DNA of 64,000 nucleotides from Calvatia gigantea (lineage: Eukaryota; Basidiomycota; Agaricomycetes; Agaricales; Lycoperdaceae). Positions 46,560 through 58,700 of the stretch are shown in pieces. Location of the stretch: the NCBI GenBank assembly GCA_025093985.1, contig JACAAK010000012.1, positions 1,550,001 to 1,614,000 on the forward strand, read 5' to 3'. Below the pieces are notes generated by a model that was not told the origin of the DNA, searched no databases, and saw only the letters and a program-made list of their open reading frames with translations. Every line of letters begins with the position of its first letter. Positions within the stretch are counted from its first letter, which is position 1. The translations under genes and the position numbers were made by a program.

Positions 46560-47985
46560 TCAAGTCAGAGTGGGCACGGCCCAGTTAACCCATTGTGATT
46601 CAACAAACCCAAGGTTGTTGGCGCCGTCCGTTTTCAGGATGTTCGTGTTCGTCGACTGGTTCTTCAAGAATTTGTTGACAAACGCATCCAAATCTGCTTG
46701 CTCGTTGCTGGGGAACGCGCAGTGGTTATGGTTGCCCACTTGACTGACACCCATCTTGTCACCGACACCGAGGGCCTTCCACACCTTGTTGGCGGTGCTC
46801 ATAGCACCCCATACGCTACGAGGACCGAGCCAGTCGATGCCCGTGTTGTCAATGACGAGGAGTGCGCGGGGAGCAACAAGAGCAGCAAGCAAGTGGTGAT
46901 CGAATGGCAGGTCGTTGACCCGATTGACGTATGGTTCAAACAACTTGGAGAACCAAACGTTCTCACCCACAATCTCGGACGCGGTCTGAGTGTTAATGCC
47001 ACTAGACAACATATTGGCAGAAATACGCCAGGATCCTCCCCCACCGGAACCAGACTCCTGAGGAATGGTCAAAGCGATACGGGTGTCGAATGCACCAGCA
47101 ACCAATGCACCCTTACCATTCCTGGAGCACCCAGTAACAGCGAGCCTGTTCAGGTCGATACGTGAATTGGGGAGGGTCTCAAGGACGTCAATGACTCGGG
47201 AGATACCCCAGGCCCAAGCCGTCATGGCGCCAGCCGAATGGCCAGTGCCGTAAAGCTGATAGAACTTCCCTTGGCCGCGACTGCCTGTGTTGATCTGGGC
47301 AGCCATGTCGTCGTTGTTGAAGGTGATTACAACGGTATCGGATGGCCTGGGAATGCTCATACCGCCAACCGCAATGATGGCTGGGAACGGCCCTGCGGCA
47401 GTGCTTGGGTACGAGACACTGGCGGAGAAGGAAATGGACTTTCCGGCTTCAGAAACATTGATGGACAAAGTGCTTCCGGACAACGATCCTGTCACTGATG
47501 CCGGTTTGGGAGGGAGGGTGCCCATCTCAAACTGTTGGAAGAGTTTAAAGATCTCCTCGCGGCGGCAACTCCATTGCGCCTTGGTGGTCACTTTGGTACC
47601 GTCATAGAACGTGAATGGATCAGGAAGGAAGCTGTTGGTGCGAAGCGTGGGGTTCGAAGGGAGTGTTGGACAACCGCTGGGCGCCGGCCCTGTGGCCGTG
47701 GTCGTCGATGGGATCGGATCCGTAACAATCGTGGTAGTGGTGGGTTGGGGTATGGTCGTACCAGTGCCAGGGATACATTGTGAGTACCAATCATTTTGTT
47801 TGGCACAGACGGCACCGGCGGCGCACGTTGTAGGGCCCGTCCAGCCAATACCACCGCCTAAGAATTGGGTAAGTGGCTTCGTTCTCATCCACACTTCAGT
47901 GGCACTTACATTGGCCCCAGACTTGCTGCTGGGCAAGAGCAGGGAGGGCGAGAACGAGAGCGATGAGTGATTGTTTAAGCGCCAT
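46560..47985 (-). CDS. 4-O-methyl-glucuronoyl methylesterase (CE15) with N-terminal CBM1
   Basis: A secreted enzyme that cleaves the ester between glucuronoxylan and lignin alcohols during wood decay. Exons 47910-47985 and 46560-47857 with a 52-bp intron; 457 residues. Signal peptide [18 protein letters not shown]; a CBM1 follows ([17 protein letters not shown] ... NDWYSQC, residues ~22-55), giving cellulose binding; a Thr/Pro-rich linker; then the CE15 domain (~95-457). The nucleophile Ser is in GCSRNGKG (about residue 270), the acid Glu probably in PQESG, and the catalytic His in [10 protein letters not shown] (about 402-404). The ATG at 47936 in the intron is a false start. A TATATATA box lies ~80 bp upstream. 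A truncated duplicate lies 4 kb away. Confidence 0.93.
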
Positions 47986-48060
47986 TTTGGGGTCGAACAA
48001 TCCTAAGACAATATTCGCCGGTTGCGGGACGTTACCTGTCGCTCACAGAACTTGGTCAAC

Positions 48061-48070
48061 CTTATATATA
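48061..48070 (-). promoter_or_regulatory. TATA box of the glucuronoyl esterase
   Basis: TATATATAAG on the minus strand, 76-85 bp upstream of the ATG at 47985. Confidence 0.55.
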
Positions 48071-48545
48071 GGTGCGCAAGGTTCTACCGAAAAGGCATAA
48101 TGAGAGCACATTTCCCTTCGCCTTGCTAAATACAACGATCAGGTGCAGGAAAAACCCACAAAGTGGGGGGTTCGGTCACATGCCTGTTTTCGATATGAAG
48201 GTGATTGTCTCCCACCAACTATATGATCCGAGAGAAGATGTACGGATAATTAGCAACAAGCATTGTAGGTGATTGGGACTCGGGAAAAAATGTCAATGCA
48301 ATTGGCGAACGGACAAAACTCGCGGTTTACCGAAGGAGTTTGTCCCCCTCACTGCACCTGGGGTTTACACGAATGGCGTTGGATTCATAATGTCCTCGTG
48401 CACGTGTGACTCTATCTCTCGCGCTGGGAGAAGTGCCGTGGAGAGATATTCTGGGGTGGATCTATATGTGGCACCCACATGGCATGGCATGTGCCCTCAG
48501 CCACGAGGGAAAAAAAGCGGATGAGGATTTTCTGCGAACCATGAA
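48071..48545. other. Upstream region of the glucuronoyl esterase
   Basis: No gene is recognised; presumably the esterase promoter region up to the first MITE. Confidence 0.4.
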
Positions 48546-48863
48546 AGGATCCTTGAAAACCCCTGGGGATCCTTGAGGCACCTCCTGATAAAAATATGAA
48601 GACCTCTGAAGAACCCTGTGTTATTTTGCGGATAAAAATTAAGAAATTTTGGCGGGAACCCTAACACAATTTCCGGATAAAAAATTCGGTTTGTGGGGGA
48701 ACCTGGGGGAACCCCGAACATACCCGAATAAATTTCCCTATGTGGGCGGTCCGGAGACCTTTATTTTTTTCTGGATAAAAACCTCAAACATTTTTCGAAA
48801 TTTGGTCGCGGATAAAAATCTCAAAACTCGGATCAGGGATCCATAGGGGTTTTCGAGGGTCCT
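48546..48863. mobile_element. MITE with internal GGATAAAAA repeats, copy E1
   Basis: A 318-bp element. The left end AGGATCCTTGAAAACCCC and the inverted right end AGGACCCTCGAAAACCCC form imperfect terminal inverted repeats. The flanks are ACCATGAA (48538-48545) and ACCACGAA (48864-48871), an 8-bp duplication with one change. Five or six copies of (C/G)GGATAAAAA-like text recur about every 40-60 bp. No transposase. Confidence 0.75.
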
Positions 48864-49466
48864 ACCACGAACCAAAGGCGAAACGATGCCTAGATGAACA
48901 CGGCCGCTAGAATTTAAGAGGGCGTCCGGCGGACATCCACGCAGCACAGAACATGAGCCAGGATTCGTCAGAACTTCGATACCTTTTGACGATATGACGG
49001 CCAGGGCAAGTCGCAGCACCTATACTGTAGTTGGAAGTGAACACGAAGACAGGATTTGGGGAGAGGGGGTCAGTGGAGTAAAGGAACGGCGGAGAGCAGG
49101 GACTGTGAGGGAATTACATAGTTTTTTGATAGTTGGGAGGGGCTTAGACAAAAAGGGTGCCGGGCTCACAGGTTTGTGACACGAGTTCCAGAGAGAAGCT
49201 AGAAAGGGAGTTGGCTGCTAAGCGGAAGTCAGGAAGGGGAGTGGGGCACTGTTGGTGTGAGAGGTAAACGTTGAGGCCGGGCAAATGATCCATGGAATCA
49301 CCATTAAGGATAGAAGTCGTACACAGGGATTAGTTCAAGCCGTTTGAGATAGGCTCGTGTTGCACCCAAACCCCTCGTGGTAGGACAATTTTTCCATAAT
49401 CACTGCTTATCTGAAAAAAACCCCTCTTTTGATCCCAGAACATTCAATCAAATGCGCGAGGGTCAC
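48864..49466. other. Spacer between two MITEs
   Basis: About 600 bp with no gene and no clear repeat. Purine-rich around 49060-49270. Confidence 0.4.
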
Positions 49467-49474
49467 ATTGACAC

Positions 49475-49875
49475 AGGACCCCCGAATATAGGGGGGGATC
49501 CCTGATCCGAGATTTGGGCTTTTTATCCGCACAAATTTTCGAAAAATCCTGCGATTCTTATCCGGAAAAAAATCAGGGGCATCTGGCCCCCCTTTTTTAT
49601 CCAGACTTTGCACCAGGGATCAAGCGTTTCTATGCCCAAATGAGGCGGTCTGGAAGTGGGACCACCCTGGATCGCCCCCGACTGCCGTCTGCAAGGTTTT
49701 TTATCCGGATTTGATCAAGCCCCCCTCGCAAACCCAATTTTTTATCCCGAAACCCTAGTAGGGTTTCAACCGAAATTTTTCAATTTTTATCCGGGAAACT
49801 GAACAGGGCTCTGTGAGATTTCCCAAATCCTTACCCGGATTTGATCAGGGGTCCCCCCCAATTTTCGGGGGTCCT
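49475..49875. mobile_element. MITE with internal TTTTTATCC repeats, copy E2
   Basis: A 401-bp element of the same family as E1, in the opposite orientation. The ends AGGACCCCCGAATATAGGGG and, inverted, AGGACCCCCGAAAATTGGGG are terminal inverted repeats. A perfect 8-bp duplication ATTGACAC flanks it (49467-49474 and 49876-49883). At least five TTTTTATCCG-like units lie inside. No transposase. Confidence 0.82.
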
Positions 49876-49933
49876 ATTGACACCCAATGACGTGGAAAGT
49901 GGGCTCCAGTGACATGCCCAGATCTTTCAGTTT

Positions 49934-50651
49934 CTAAATTGCCGATGAACCTGCAAGGTAAGCTCTCATTATTACTGCCGACAAGCACAGACACCTGAAG
50001 TCTAGACGCACCAACAAAGCTCTTGGCGGTGTTGCAAAAAATTCACATGTACTAAGCCAAGGAAGCCCAGTCCGCCCTTTACCTATGATCATGATGAAAC
50101 CCGGGAAACGAAGAGCCACTTTCCCCGAAGGTGTTGTGAGGATGGCCGAGAACCAGCCGACTGCGGTTGCCCTCTCCGGTATTTTAACCAAGGAACCCAG
50201 AACCTTCGTTCTCTTAATAGCTCATGGACAAACGTTGTGACAGTCTTGAAGAACTGTCGTCCACGTGGAATGACATACAAAGAAACTTCGCGCCCTCTGT
50301 AGGGAACATCGCTGCATAAATGGAACGCAGGGAGTGTGAGATATGTGCACCCGCCAAACCGCCACGCTCGCCCACGTAGTTTTCGACCGAGGTCAAACCG
50401 AGATCATACTTTCGGAACTGACCAGTCGCGAGCATCCTCGAAGAGTGACTTTGAGGGTTGTATAATCTTGTACATATTCTGTTGAAGTTGGAGGGGTGTG
50501 ATCCGTCGGTCCGTCGAAACCTGTCGCTTGGCTCACGAGCCGTCTGCCCAGGTATATTTTTGGTCAGAAGGTAAAGCAGACCGGCAGGGGACCTAAGGTG
50601 GGCCACAAAAACCAAAATGGCAAGACACAGAAACGCTGGTTTTCTGATCAC
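49934..50651 (-). CDS. Possible secreted hypothetical protein
   Basis: Not recognised. The minus strand has an ATG at 50651 followed by a hydrophobic, signal-like start (MIRKPAFLCLAILVFVAHL) and an open frame of 145 codons, with a further 85-codon frame downstream (KIPERATAVGWFSAILTTPS). Splice links between them are uncertain. It may be a real small gene or chance. Confidence 0.25.
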
Positions 50652-51920
50652 TTCAGTTATGTTTGGTCTTCTCTGCGAAAATTACTCTGCCGGGGTTCAA
50701 AGGAAGAGAAGCCTGTGAGCCTTCGGCGTGACCTAAATGTTGTCGGAGGGGAAGGAGGGTAATTCGGCTGTCAGGCTCCTTGAAACGATGTCGGCGAAAT
50801 GGCGGCCAAGAGACCACTACGGGGGTAATACGGGGCGGAATGGGTGTGGGGGACGTCTGGAGTGGTCACGTCGACGTCCGTCTGACATTCCTTCTATCAA
50901 GGTAGTTACTATAATAAAAATAATAGTTGCTGATGGAAAACGAACGGGTCCGTCGCTCAGTGCCATGTTACAGGAAGACCGCCAAAGTTAGGAAACGGCC
51001 AAAGGCACTTACCAGCTTCCGCACAGTTCCTTGAAGAATTCAGGGAAGCAACTAGGAGACGGAACGGAACGCAGTATGGGGAAGGAACGGAATGCAACGG
51101 ATCAGCTAAAGTTTGAAAGGTTTTTTCAATTGGCCTTTGCGTTACATCGCTTATAGTCTGGGCGCTTCAAGCGTTACGGACTAGAGGGAGTCGCCGAGTG
51201 CAAGGGGGGGTGAGAAATCAAAGATAAGTTGCCACTGGCGAGGTTTGCAAAACTTCGCTTCAAGCGTTAAGTCGACCAAGTGTCCATAGCTGGGGCTGCA
51301 TAAATTACATGCATCTGCCAAGTTTTTATACCATGCAAGGGAGTGGGTGATACTGTCAGTTAAATGCAGCTGGTAGGTGGGCTGCCTTGCAGTGCCTATG
51401 ACACTTCTCTGTGATAAGACCGTCGCACAAGTCCAGGTTGACACTGTCTGGACGGTCGCAAGGTAGGCGCCTAGTTCAAGACCTGTTAATGCTACATTGC
51501 ATCGCCCGAAAGCACAGGTTTAGGTACTCAGCATATTGTTAGTGACGGTCCCAAAGGAACTAGACTCCCAATTATCCAAACGCAGCTCCAGGAGGGCTTG
51601 CGAGGTTTCAATATAAATCTTCACTCCACACTTTGGTCAATCTACACAACCAGAATCGAATTGTAAACGGTATTTGTACGACAACGAGGACATCACCCAA
51701 AAATAAGACTAATGTTATATCTATCTTTGTACCAGATTCATTCAAGAGATGTCATAAACACATTCATGCCGGGCGGCTTTGGCAAGGACATGGTAAGAGG
51801 AACGCTTCAATCCGAGACCGAATGTGTACACAGCTAGGCGTACCCATTAACAAATCACAGCACATACACATAGGGAACAATAGAAACAGATAAGGGGATT
51901 CTTCAAGCACGTAGGGAGAT
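50652..51920. other. Intergenic region without recognised gene
   Basis: No gene is recognised. A stretch at 51020-51100 repeats GGAACGGAACG/GGAACGGAATG. The part next to 51921 is presumably the 3' flank of the GPI-protein gene. Confidence 0.45.
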
Positions 51921-52825
51921 TTAGAAGGCCGCAACACCAACGAGGGCGCTCAAGAGGACGCCGACCCAACCTGCCTTATAGCTAAGAGTGGCGCTGCTAC
52001 TCGCGGAAGCTGAAGGAGCCTTAGAAGTCGCAGAGCTAGCGGCAGAGGTAGCACGCGAGGTAGTCAGCGAAGCAGGAGAGCCAGTTGAAGAAGCGGAGGC
52101 GCCGGTAGACGGGGCAGCAGTGGGAGGTGTTGTTTGGCCAGCGGCGAGGGGAGCAGTGGACTGGCCAGCAATTTGAGCCTGGACGTCAGGACTGAAGGTT
52201 CCCTTCATGTTATCGAGACTAGAATTGCGTGTGTAAGTCGGTTAGGAATGTAGTGAGCGTGCGGGAAGCGAATATGGACTTACGTGAATTTGGCGGAGAA
52301 GGACAAAGCGGGGAATTGGGGGTTCTTGGGATCCTTCGCACCAAGGGATTCGATACGAACGAAGCTGAAGTTTTATAAGATTTGGAATCACCCCGCGAAG
52401 GGAGGAGTCTCACTATTCACTGCTGTTGGGACCGATGTTGGCGTCGGGGGTGAACTGGACGGACGAGGTGGTGGCAACATTCACGCTCTCGACAATGGTC
52501 TGCAATGAAGTCTGAAAAAAAATGTTGAGGAAAACGCCCAGAGATTTTTTTTTGACCTTTAAACATACCTGTTGTTGAGCATTTCCGACGTAGATCGAAA
52601 CTTTGGCATTCCCGAAATCTTGGAGGGTGGGAGCGTCGCCGCTATCCTGCCAAGAGATAGTGGCGGGTTGTCCACCGTGGAAAGTGGTCGACGCAACGGG
52701 GCTGGTCACCTACGAATTGTTCAGAAATCATGTCTATTCAGCGAACATTTTTCGCGGCATACGAAGACGGTGGCCAAGGCGGGAGCCACGGCGAGGGCGA
52801 GAACAGCGAGCGACTGGGAGAACAT
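51921..52825 (-). CDS. Kre9/Knh1-like GPI-anchored protein B
   Basis: A cell-surface protein of 226 residues with a Kre9/Knh1-like N-terminal domain and GPI tail. Exons 52763-52825, 52569-52709, 52414-52511, 52284-52364 and 51921-52218; introns 49-65 bp; total length divisible by three with no frame break. Signal peptide MFSQSLAVLALAVAPALA. The domain contains VTSPVASTTFHGGQPATISW, DFGNAKVSIYVGNAQQQ, FTPDANIGPNSSEYFVRIES and NPQFPALSFSAKF, then a Ser/Thr/Ala-rich stalk and the hydrophobic tail AGWVGVLLSALVGVAAF. It is shorter than protein A at 15.6 kb and has a different stalk. Likely cell-wall associated; exact role unknown. Confidence 0.9.
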
Positions 52826-54077
52826 TATGCTTGTAGGAGTCGAAGGGGCGGTTTTAAAACTGACAAAAGAGAGTGCAAGTCAAAGGAATGGCAGGCAGTG
52901 TGTGCCAAGGGCAGAAGTGGTTGTGTGCGGTGAGTGGATTGTTTGAAGTTTCTGAAGGTGGAAGATTTTGAAGAGCAGAGATTGAATGGTTGTCAATGTC
53001 GGAGTTTATATCGTTTTCACGCCTTTGTCATTGACGATCATCATTTGTCGGGACGATATATCATTGGTTGCCGCACTCAGGTACAGCCGGTCTACAAAAA
53101 ATCATGTGGACCCGTTCACAGCCCTCCCCGCTTACTGATTGATTCTGGTCCCTCGAGAGTTCGGCCTACTGTCCGTGCCCTCTGGCTCCAAGTTGTGGAA
53201 CAAATAGTGGTTCATACGCAGTTTGTAGGCTCGGGAGGGAACAGAAGAGATCATTGTCAACAAAAGGATATCTCTCTTGTGCGGTCACATCAGGGGATGA
53301 TTCAATCTGTCACACATGATGTGAGCCTTTCAAATTGAGGGACAGATGGGGCACGATCACCGACCTGTCCGGCAACATCGCCGAATGATATAATTTTAGA
53401 ATTTTTCAATCGACTGAAAGTCTGAGTCCCTGCTTGTCAATGAATTTGTTAAAATACTCAAATACAATTTCGTGTCGCTCATCTCCTCGAGGGGCTCGGG
53501 AGAATGCGATAACACTGAGTAGGTTTCGCCCTGAGCCATTGAGTTATTTTGATGTCTTGTCGGGGTCCAGAGCAGTCGCCGGCCATAAGCGGTCAAACGC
53601 TGATGACCCCTGCATGAGCATTCAACTCACCCCGTTGTCGCAGGCGGCAGTTCCCACAACCGGACAGTCCCTGCGGCGATAATCAATTCTCAATACCATG
53701 AGGAAAGAAACAAACTCACACTGTACATATCTTAGCCCTTGTGCTGTGGTCATCATTCAGATTCGTCGCTCGTTGCATCCTTAATACTCGATTTTGTCGG
53801 AAGATATCACAATTTCTTCGAACTTTTACGGGCACATCACCCTTGGGGAATTTCTCGCGTATTGTAGATTAGGGCCACCGCTTCTGACTGCTGCGGAGTA
53901 CGTATGATAGTTCTATGGTGAGCGGTCTTGAGCGGTCCAGTATCGAATTGAAAGGCCACGTGACTAACGATGGAGTGACCCTGCCGCAGGGTGCCGGAAC
54001 CTTATCAGGAAGAACTGTACATAGAGCCAGTCATTCGTACCCACCGTGCTTGATGTCCTCCGCAACCTCAAGACATT
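52826..54077. other. Intergenic region upstream of eS30
   Basis: Holds the promoters of the minus-strand GPI gene and of eS30. The only coding hint is the WD40-like stretch listed next. Confidence 0.4.
53535..53760 (-). pseudogene. Possible WD40-repeat fragment
   Basis: On the minus strand, a CAG acceptor is followed by GTVRLWELPPATTG, a typical WD40 strand, and after one extra base by ELNAHAGVISV, the start of another repeat, then DRLWPATALDPDKTSK and a stop. Only about one and a half repeats are visible and no start is found, so this is either a gene fragment or the end of a decayed gene. Confidence 0.35.
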
Positions 54078-54626
54078 ATGGGAAAAGGTACCTATTAGCC
54101 GCTCCTAGCTGAACCGATATTCTCAGTGACCAACGTACGACCATAGTTCACGGCTCTCTTGCCCGTGCTGGCAAAGTCAAGTCTCAAACACCTAAGGTGG
54201 ACAAACAGGAAAAGAAGAAGTCGCCCAAGGGCCGTGCTAAGAAGCGCATGCTATACAACCGTCGGTGAGTATCTGTTTGAATCTGCTCAATGATTGCGTT
54301 GTTGATCAATTTCCAGCTTCGTTAATGTGACGACACAACCCGGAGGCAAGCGGAGAATGTGAGTTCTTTGCTTTTGCTCGTATCTCGACCGCAATCTTTC
54401 TTGGCCAGCGCACACCACCATCAACCTCTCCAACCCCTCACCCCGCTGCACAAGCACACCTTTTGATGATACAAGCGCACATAGTTCACGCTGAAACGAT
54501 AATGTTGACAACCAAACATCTTTCGTCTTTCGCTCCTATCTGATTCCATACCTTATCCACATCCCGCGCTCCTTCATCGTTCTTACTAACCCACTTGCCT
54601 CCAGGAACCCCAACCCCGAGAAATAA
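54078..54626 (+). CDS. RPS30: 40S ribosomal protein S30 (eS30)
   Basis: A small-subunit ribosomal protein of 63 residues, rich in Lys and Arg. Exons 54078-54087, 54147-54264, 54317-54358 and 54605-54626. The first exon is only ten bases (ATGGGAAAAG), giving MGK before [18 protein letters not shown]; then [32 protein letters not shown] and NPNPEK. The length matches the mature protein, with no fused ubiquitin-like part. All splice signals are standard. The third intron, about 246 bp, is the longest. Confidence 0.95.
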
Positions 54627-54986
54627 AAGTCCAATCGAACAGGGCACCATCCTCCGAGATTGCGGTTATCTGAATCTTGACCGCCACCATGTCACAACCC
54701 AAGAGGAATAAATGGAAGGGTTTTTGTTACCTTATATCTTATTCCCGCGCATCCGCTTTCTTTGCATACACCCATGTTGCTACTGTATACATGCCAATCA
54801 TGATTTGACCAAAACTTCAATTATCTGTGATTAGCTGAGTTTGTCAGGTTTGTGATCTCGTAATCGTGTTTGGCGTAGCACATTCTGCCACGTGAATAGA
54901 GGCGTCAGATTCTGTGAGTGTAGACGTGTCCGCCTTTCCCATCGGTATCAAATACTTTCACTTTCCTCCTCAACCACATCACCAAT

Positions 54987-55758
54987 ATGTTTGCTGAGGA
55001 GATAAAGGCCTTCAAACGGCTAGGATTTCGTCATGTTCGTGGTGGAAATTTGCCTCGTTATTGGACCTAAACATTAATTTCAACCTCATAGGTTCTGCTC
55101 CAGTTGCTGAACTTTGCTTCAGTCATTGCCTCAGGCCTCATGATCTGGAAAGGACTCGGACTCGTGACCAACTCTGAATCTCCAATCGTCGTTGTACTTA
55201 GGTGCGATAGCTCCCCATTATACGTACTCTGGTGCTCAAATACGGACTAGTGGATCAATGGAACCTGCGTTCTACCGTGGTGACCTTCTCTTCTTGACCA
55301 ACCCGGCATCTGAGCGCTACAAAATTGGCGATATTACAGTGTATAAAATCCCTGGCGCAGATATTCCCATCGTCCACCGAGTCCTCGAAACGCACGACGA
55401 CAAGAAGACGGACAAACAATTGTTATTAACGAAAGGCGACAACAACTATGTGGACGACTTGGAACTCTATCAGGGTCTGCAATGGTTAGAGAGAAAGCAC
55501 ATTGTAGGCAAAGTCCGCGGGTGCGTTTGCAATATTGTCATTTGAGTGGAGTGGTGAGACTGAGTCTCGTTCCCTTGTGCGCAGGTTCCTGCCGTATATT
55601 GGTTACGTGACGATCGCGATGGTGCGCATAGCCTTGACTACCCTTTCCACGGCAGCTCCTAATAAAGACTTCTTCTGGAACTTCAGAACGACTTCCCGCA
55701 GCTGAAATATGCATTGCTGGGTGGTTTGGGACTTTTGGCACTGATACAACGTGAATGA
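54987..55758 (+). CDS. SEC11: Signal peptidase complex catalytic subunit SEC11
   Basis: The catalytic subunit of the ER signal peptidase, which removes signal peptides from secretory proteins. Exons 54987-55034, 55092-55201, 55251-55520, 55585-55621 and 55687-55758; 178 residues, typical length. An N-terminal helix ([18 protein letters not shown]) is followed by the catalytic Ser in [12 protein letters not shown], the His in IVHRVLE, the GDNNYVDD segment with the acidic residues, and a C-terminal helix ([15 protein letters not shown]). All motifs are intact. It lies 360 bp downstream of eS30 on the same strand and has its own start. Confidence 0.95.
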
Positions 55759-58700
55759 GATCCCGGTTTCTCGTTCACTGGTTCCCGTTCCGTATCTGTC
55801 AATATGAACCTGGCCCGTTGCAGTTGTTTGTGTTTCTTCTGTTATTTCGGGTGATACCTTTGAGGCTGGGAGAACCTCGAGGTAATACTTGACTTCACCC
55901 CTCTAAATTATCACCGCGTGTGGTTGTGGTTCACAAGTTGTTACCCAGGCCAAGGAATATACCTAATTCTGTATCTTATTCGGCTCCGTCGCGCTGCTGA
56001 GCTCACATCTAAAAGTACCGTCCCCAACCTCTCCCCCACGGAGTTTCGGCACGAGGGACACCTACTAGGCGTTTATTCACGGGCTCGACAACAATGCAGA
56101 TCCTTCGCGGGCACCATAAAAATTGACTACGCATCCACTTAACTGCTGCCGACCTATTCATTGTCTCAACGTGGCTTCCCGGTACGAAGGTGGCCCATCT
56201 TTGCTTGTTCGTTCTCCTGTTCTCATAGAACTTTCATACCCGCTGTGTGTACGACCCGAACTATTGGGGTGGCGTTGTGATACACCAAAAATGCGTTCAG
56301 TAACGATTTCAACGGCCAATGCTCATGGTGATGTCTCGCAACTTCTTTCCGCGCAAGCATTCACCGTTCTCAAATTCAGCACAATCAAATTGGGTTAATT
56401 TCCGATATCGGTGGTGACTATTGTTGGCCTTTGACAAGCCAGCTATGGGGGTGTAAGGGTTCTGAGTGTTCAGGGCATGCCAGGGCCCAGGTGCTTGGAC
56501 ATTAAGTCAGGATTTGCTAGTAAATCACGGTAAATATGAATGGGCGCTTGTGTGAAATTCAGGTTCTATTATTTGGGAACGTGAGACTGCGTTTGCGATC
56601 TTCGAGGACAGGAAATGGGGACCACTGGTGTTGGTGGGTGTCGTGGTGTGTGTCTGGCAAGTGGCTTGATGCATGTGTATGCATGTCGCCTCGGGTGGGC
56701 CAAGCGATGCCTGAGAAGATTTCGCTTTTGCGTTTTTCCCTCACCTTTAGATAAACTCTGGGCTTTCGTTTTTTTGAATATGAAATGTCTTCGAGTTGTC
56801 CCAGACTTTCTCGCCAAGGCCTGGCGCTGCCGAAGCATCGATAAATTCGGATCGGTAAGAACACGACATGCTCTAATTCAAGAACACTGATACCGAGGTA
56901 GACGTGCCGTTCTCAGCGCGCGCAGGTGAAGGTTCTTTGATACTTTTCCTCAAGAAGTATCACCTCGGATGTTTCCTCGAAAGACATTGAACCTTCACTC
57001 ACGGAGCACTTATACAACATCTGACCCAGCTGGAAACGTTGTAGGGTTTCTAACTTGGCTCCTAACCCGCGCGCCTCTATTTTAATAAACCATACGGGTT
57101 GAGGTTTCGAGTCTCGCGGAAGATGCAGGCGTATTTCGAAGATCGGGGGTAGTTTGCAGGGACGTTGGATGAATGAGTGCGTGACATTTCTTCTTCCACA
57201 TCTCTTGGAGGTTTGGGTCTGAAATGAAAACTACACATTGTGCTACCGCCTTGTCGGTTCTTCAATCTCATGGCATTTTCCTCAAGGAGCGGTCCAATCG
57301 TCATTATGAAAATTGAGACTTGTCGCTTTCTGTATGGTAACCCACCCAGAACACGGGAGAGGCTTCGTGCATTCATGACCGAGCGGCCTCTGCGCTGCTT
57401 TGCCTCAACAATTACGCCTCATGCTCAAGTCTGAGATCTGAGGTTGCTCCATCGCATCACAGTGGCTCCCATATTTTATATCACTAATACGTTTGTGAGT
57501 TCATTCTCTTGAAACACCTTCCCGACCAACGTTAACAATGAGCAGGTAATCTAAACTTGAAATGCAGACAACTCCCAGACAATGGCTCGATTCGATCCCA
57601 AAGGCTCCATTGCCTTGGTGGAGGTTTCGAGCCAGGTAAACCGATCCTAGGGGTAGTTGCGGAAGGCGAGTTGTAGACACCATGCCTCTTTTGCACTCCT
57701 TCCACCTCCATATCACTCCCAGACGTTAATGTCTGGGAGCCCGAGTGACAGGAGTCCCCGCGATGGACTTGGACAAGGTTATTTCTGTATCTAATCTGAC
57801 CCTGAGACTTCGCCTAACCACACACTTCTCGCCCCTCCAACGGGGCGCACAAATTCAATAGGACAAACTCCATTTGATGGCCGCGGTTTGGAACTGTATT
57901 CAAACCCCACGCACTCCGTGACTTAAAGTCACCCTGACCGAAGATACAGGGAAATAAAATACATGGTGACTAGGTTGGTGTCTTCGTGACCATTTGCTAC
58001 CGCAAGGGCGTGTAGGGGCCCAGACATAGAAGCTTCCCAGACCTACTCTCTACAGCACGTCCTGCTTTGAGTGAATATTTCAAAAGCGGCTGGATATCGA
58101 CCAATGCAATGGCTCCTCGTACCCCTCCCCACCCTGTTGGTCAGGACCTCGGAGTTGGCGATCACATAGGTTTCCTGGAGTAGGATGACACCAGCACCAT
58201 GAGGGAGCTGCGCCCTTTTCTTTCAGTCCAAAATTTCCCAGTACGAAACATCAAATAACCTGAGCATTCCGCGCTGATCGGGTCCCATGTTGCCGACAGG
58301 AGTGGAGAAGAACGTCCAAGGATTTATACAGTCTCCTACATGATGACCCGGGCAACTACACACATAGTCGTTTTGGCAGCTCAATATTTATTACCAGCCC
58401 AGCATATCAATCCAAATTGCCCTGAGATATTGTCAAATCTCCAGCCCGAATTTTCCTAGGTATTGAACACGGCGGAAGAACGTGCAAGATTGCAGGACTA
58501 GGATACAATCATGCCTCATACGACATCATAGCAAACGAGCCGTATCGTAGGTGATCCTGTGGTAATCTTTGGCTGGAAATTTCACCTTTATGGCAGTCAC
58601 TGGTGAAGGTTGGGGTGGCTCATTGTAGACTAGATGCATACAGGCCTTCTCACAGAATTATTATTCTGACCTTGCGCCAGAAGCACCCGCCCTATCCCCC

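Noticed and set aside
46560..47936. 458-codon ORF taken as the whole glucuronoyl esterase
   Set aside because: Its first codons lie in the intron. The spliced form with signal peptide and complete CBM1 starts at 47985.
54130..54146. 5S rRNA-like start (TACGACCATAG)
   Set aside because: It is the end of the first eS30 intron, and no 5S-like sequence follows.
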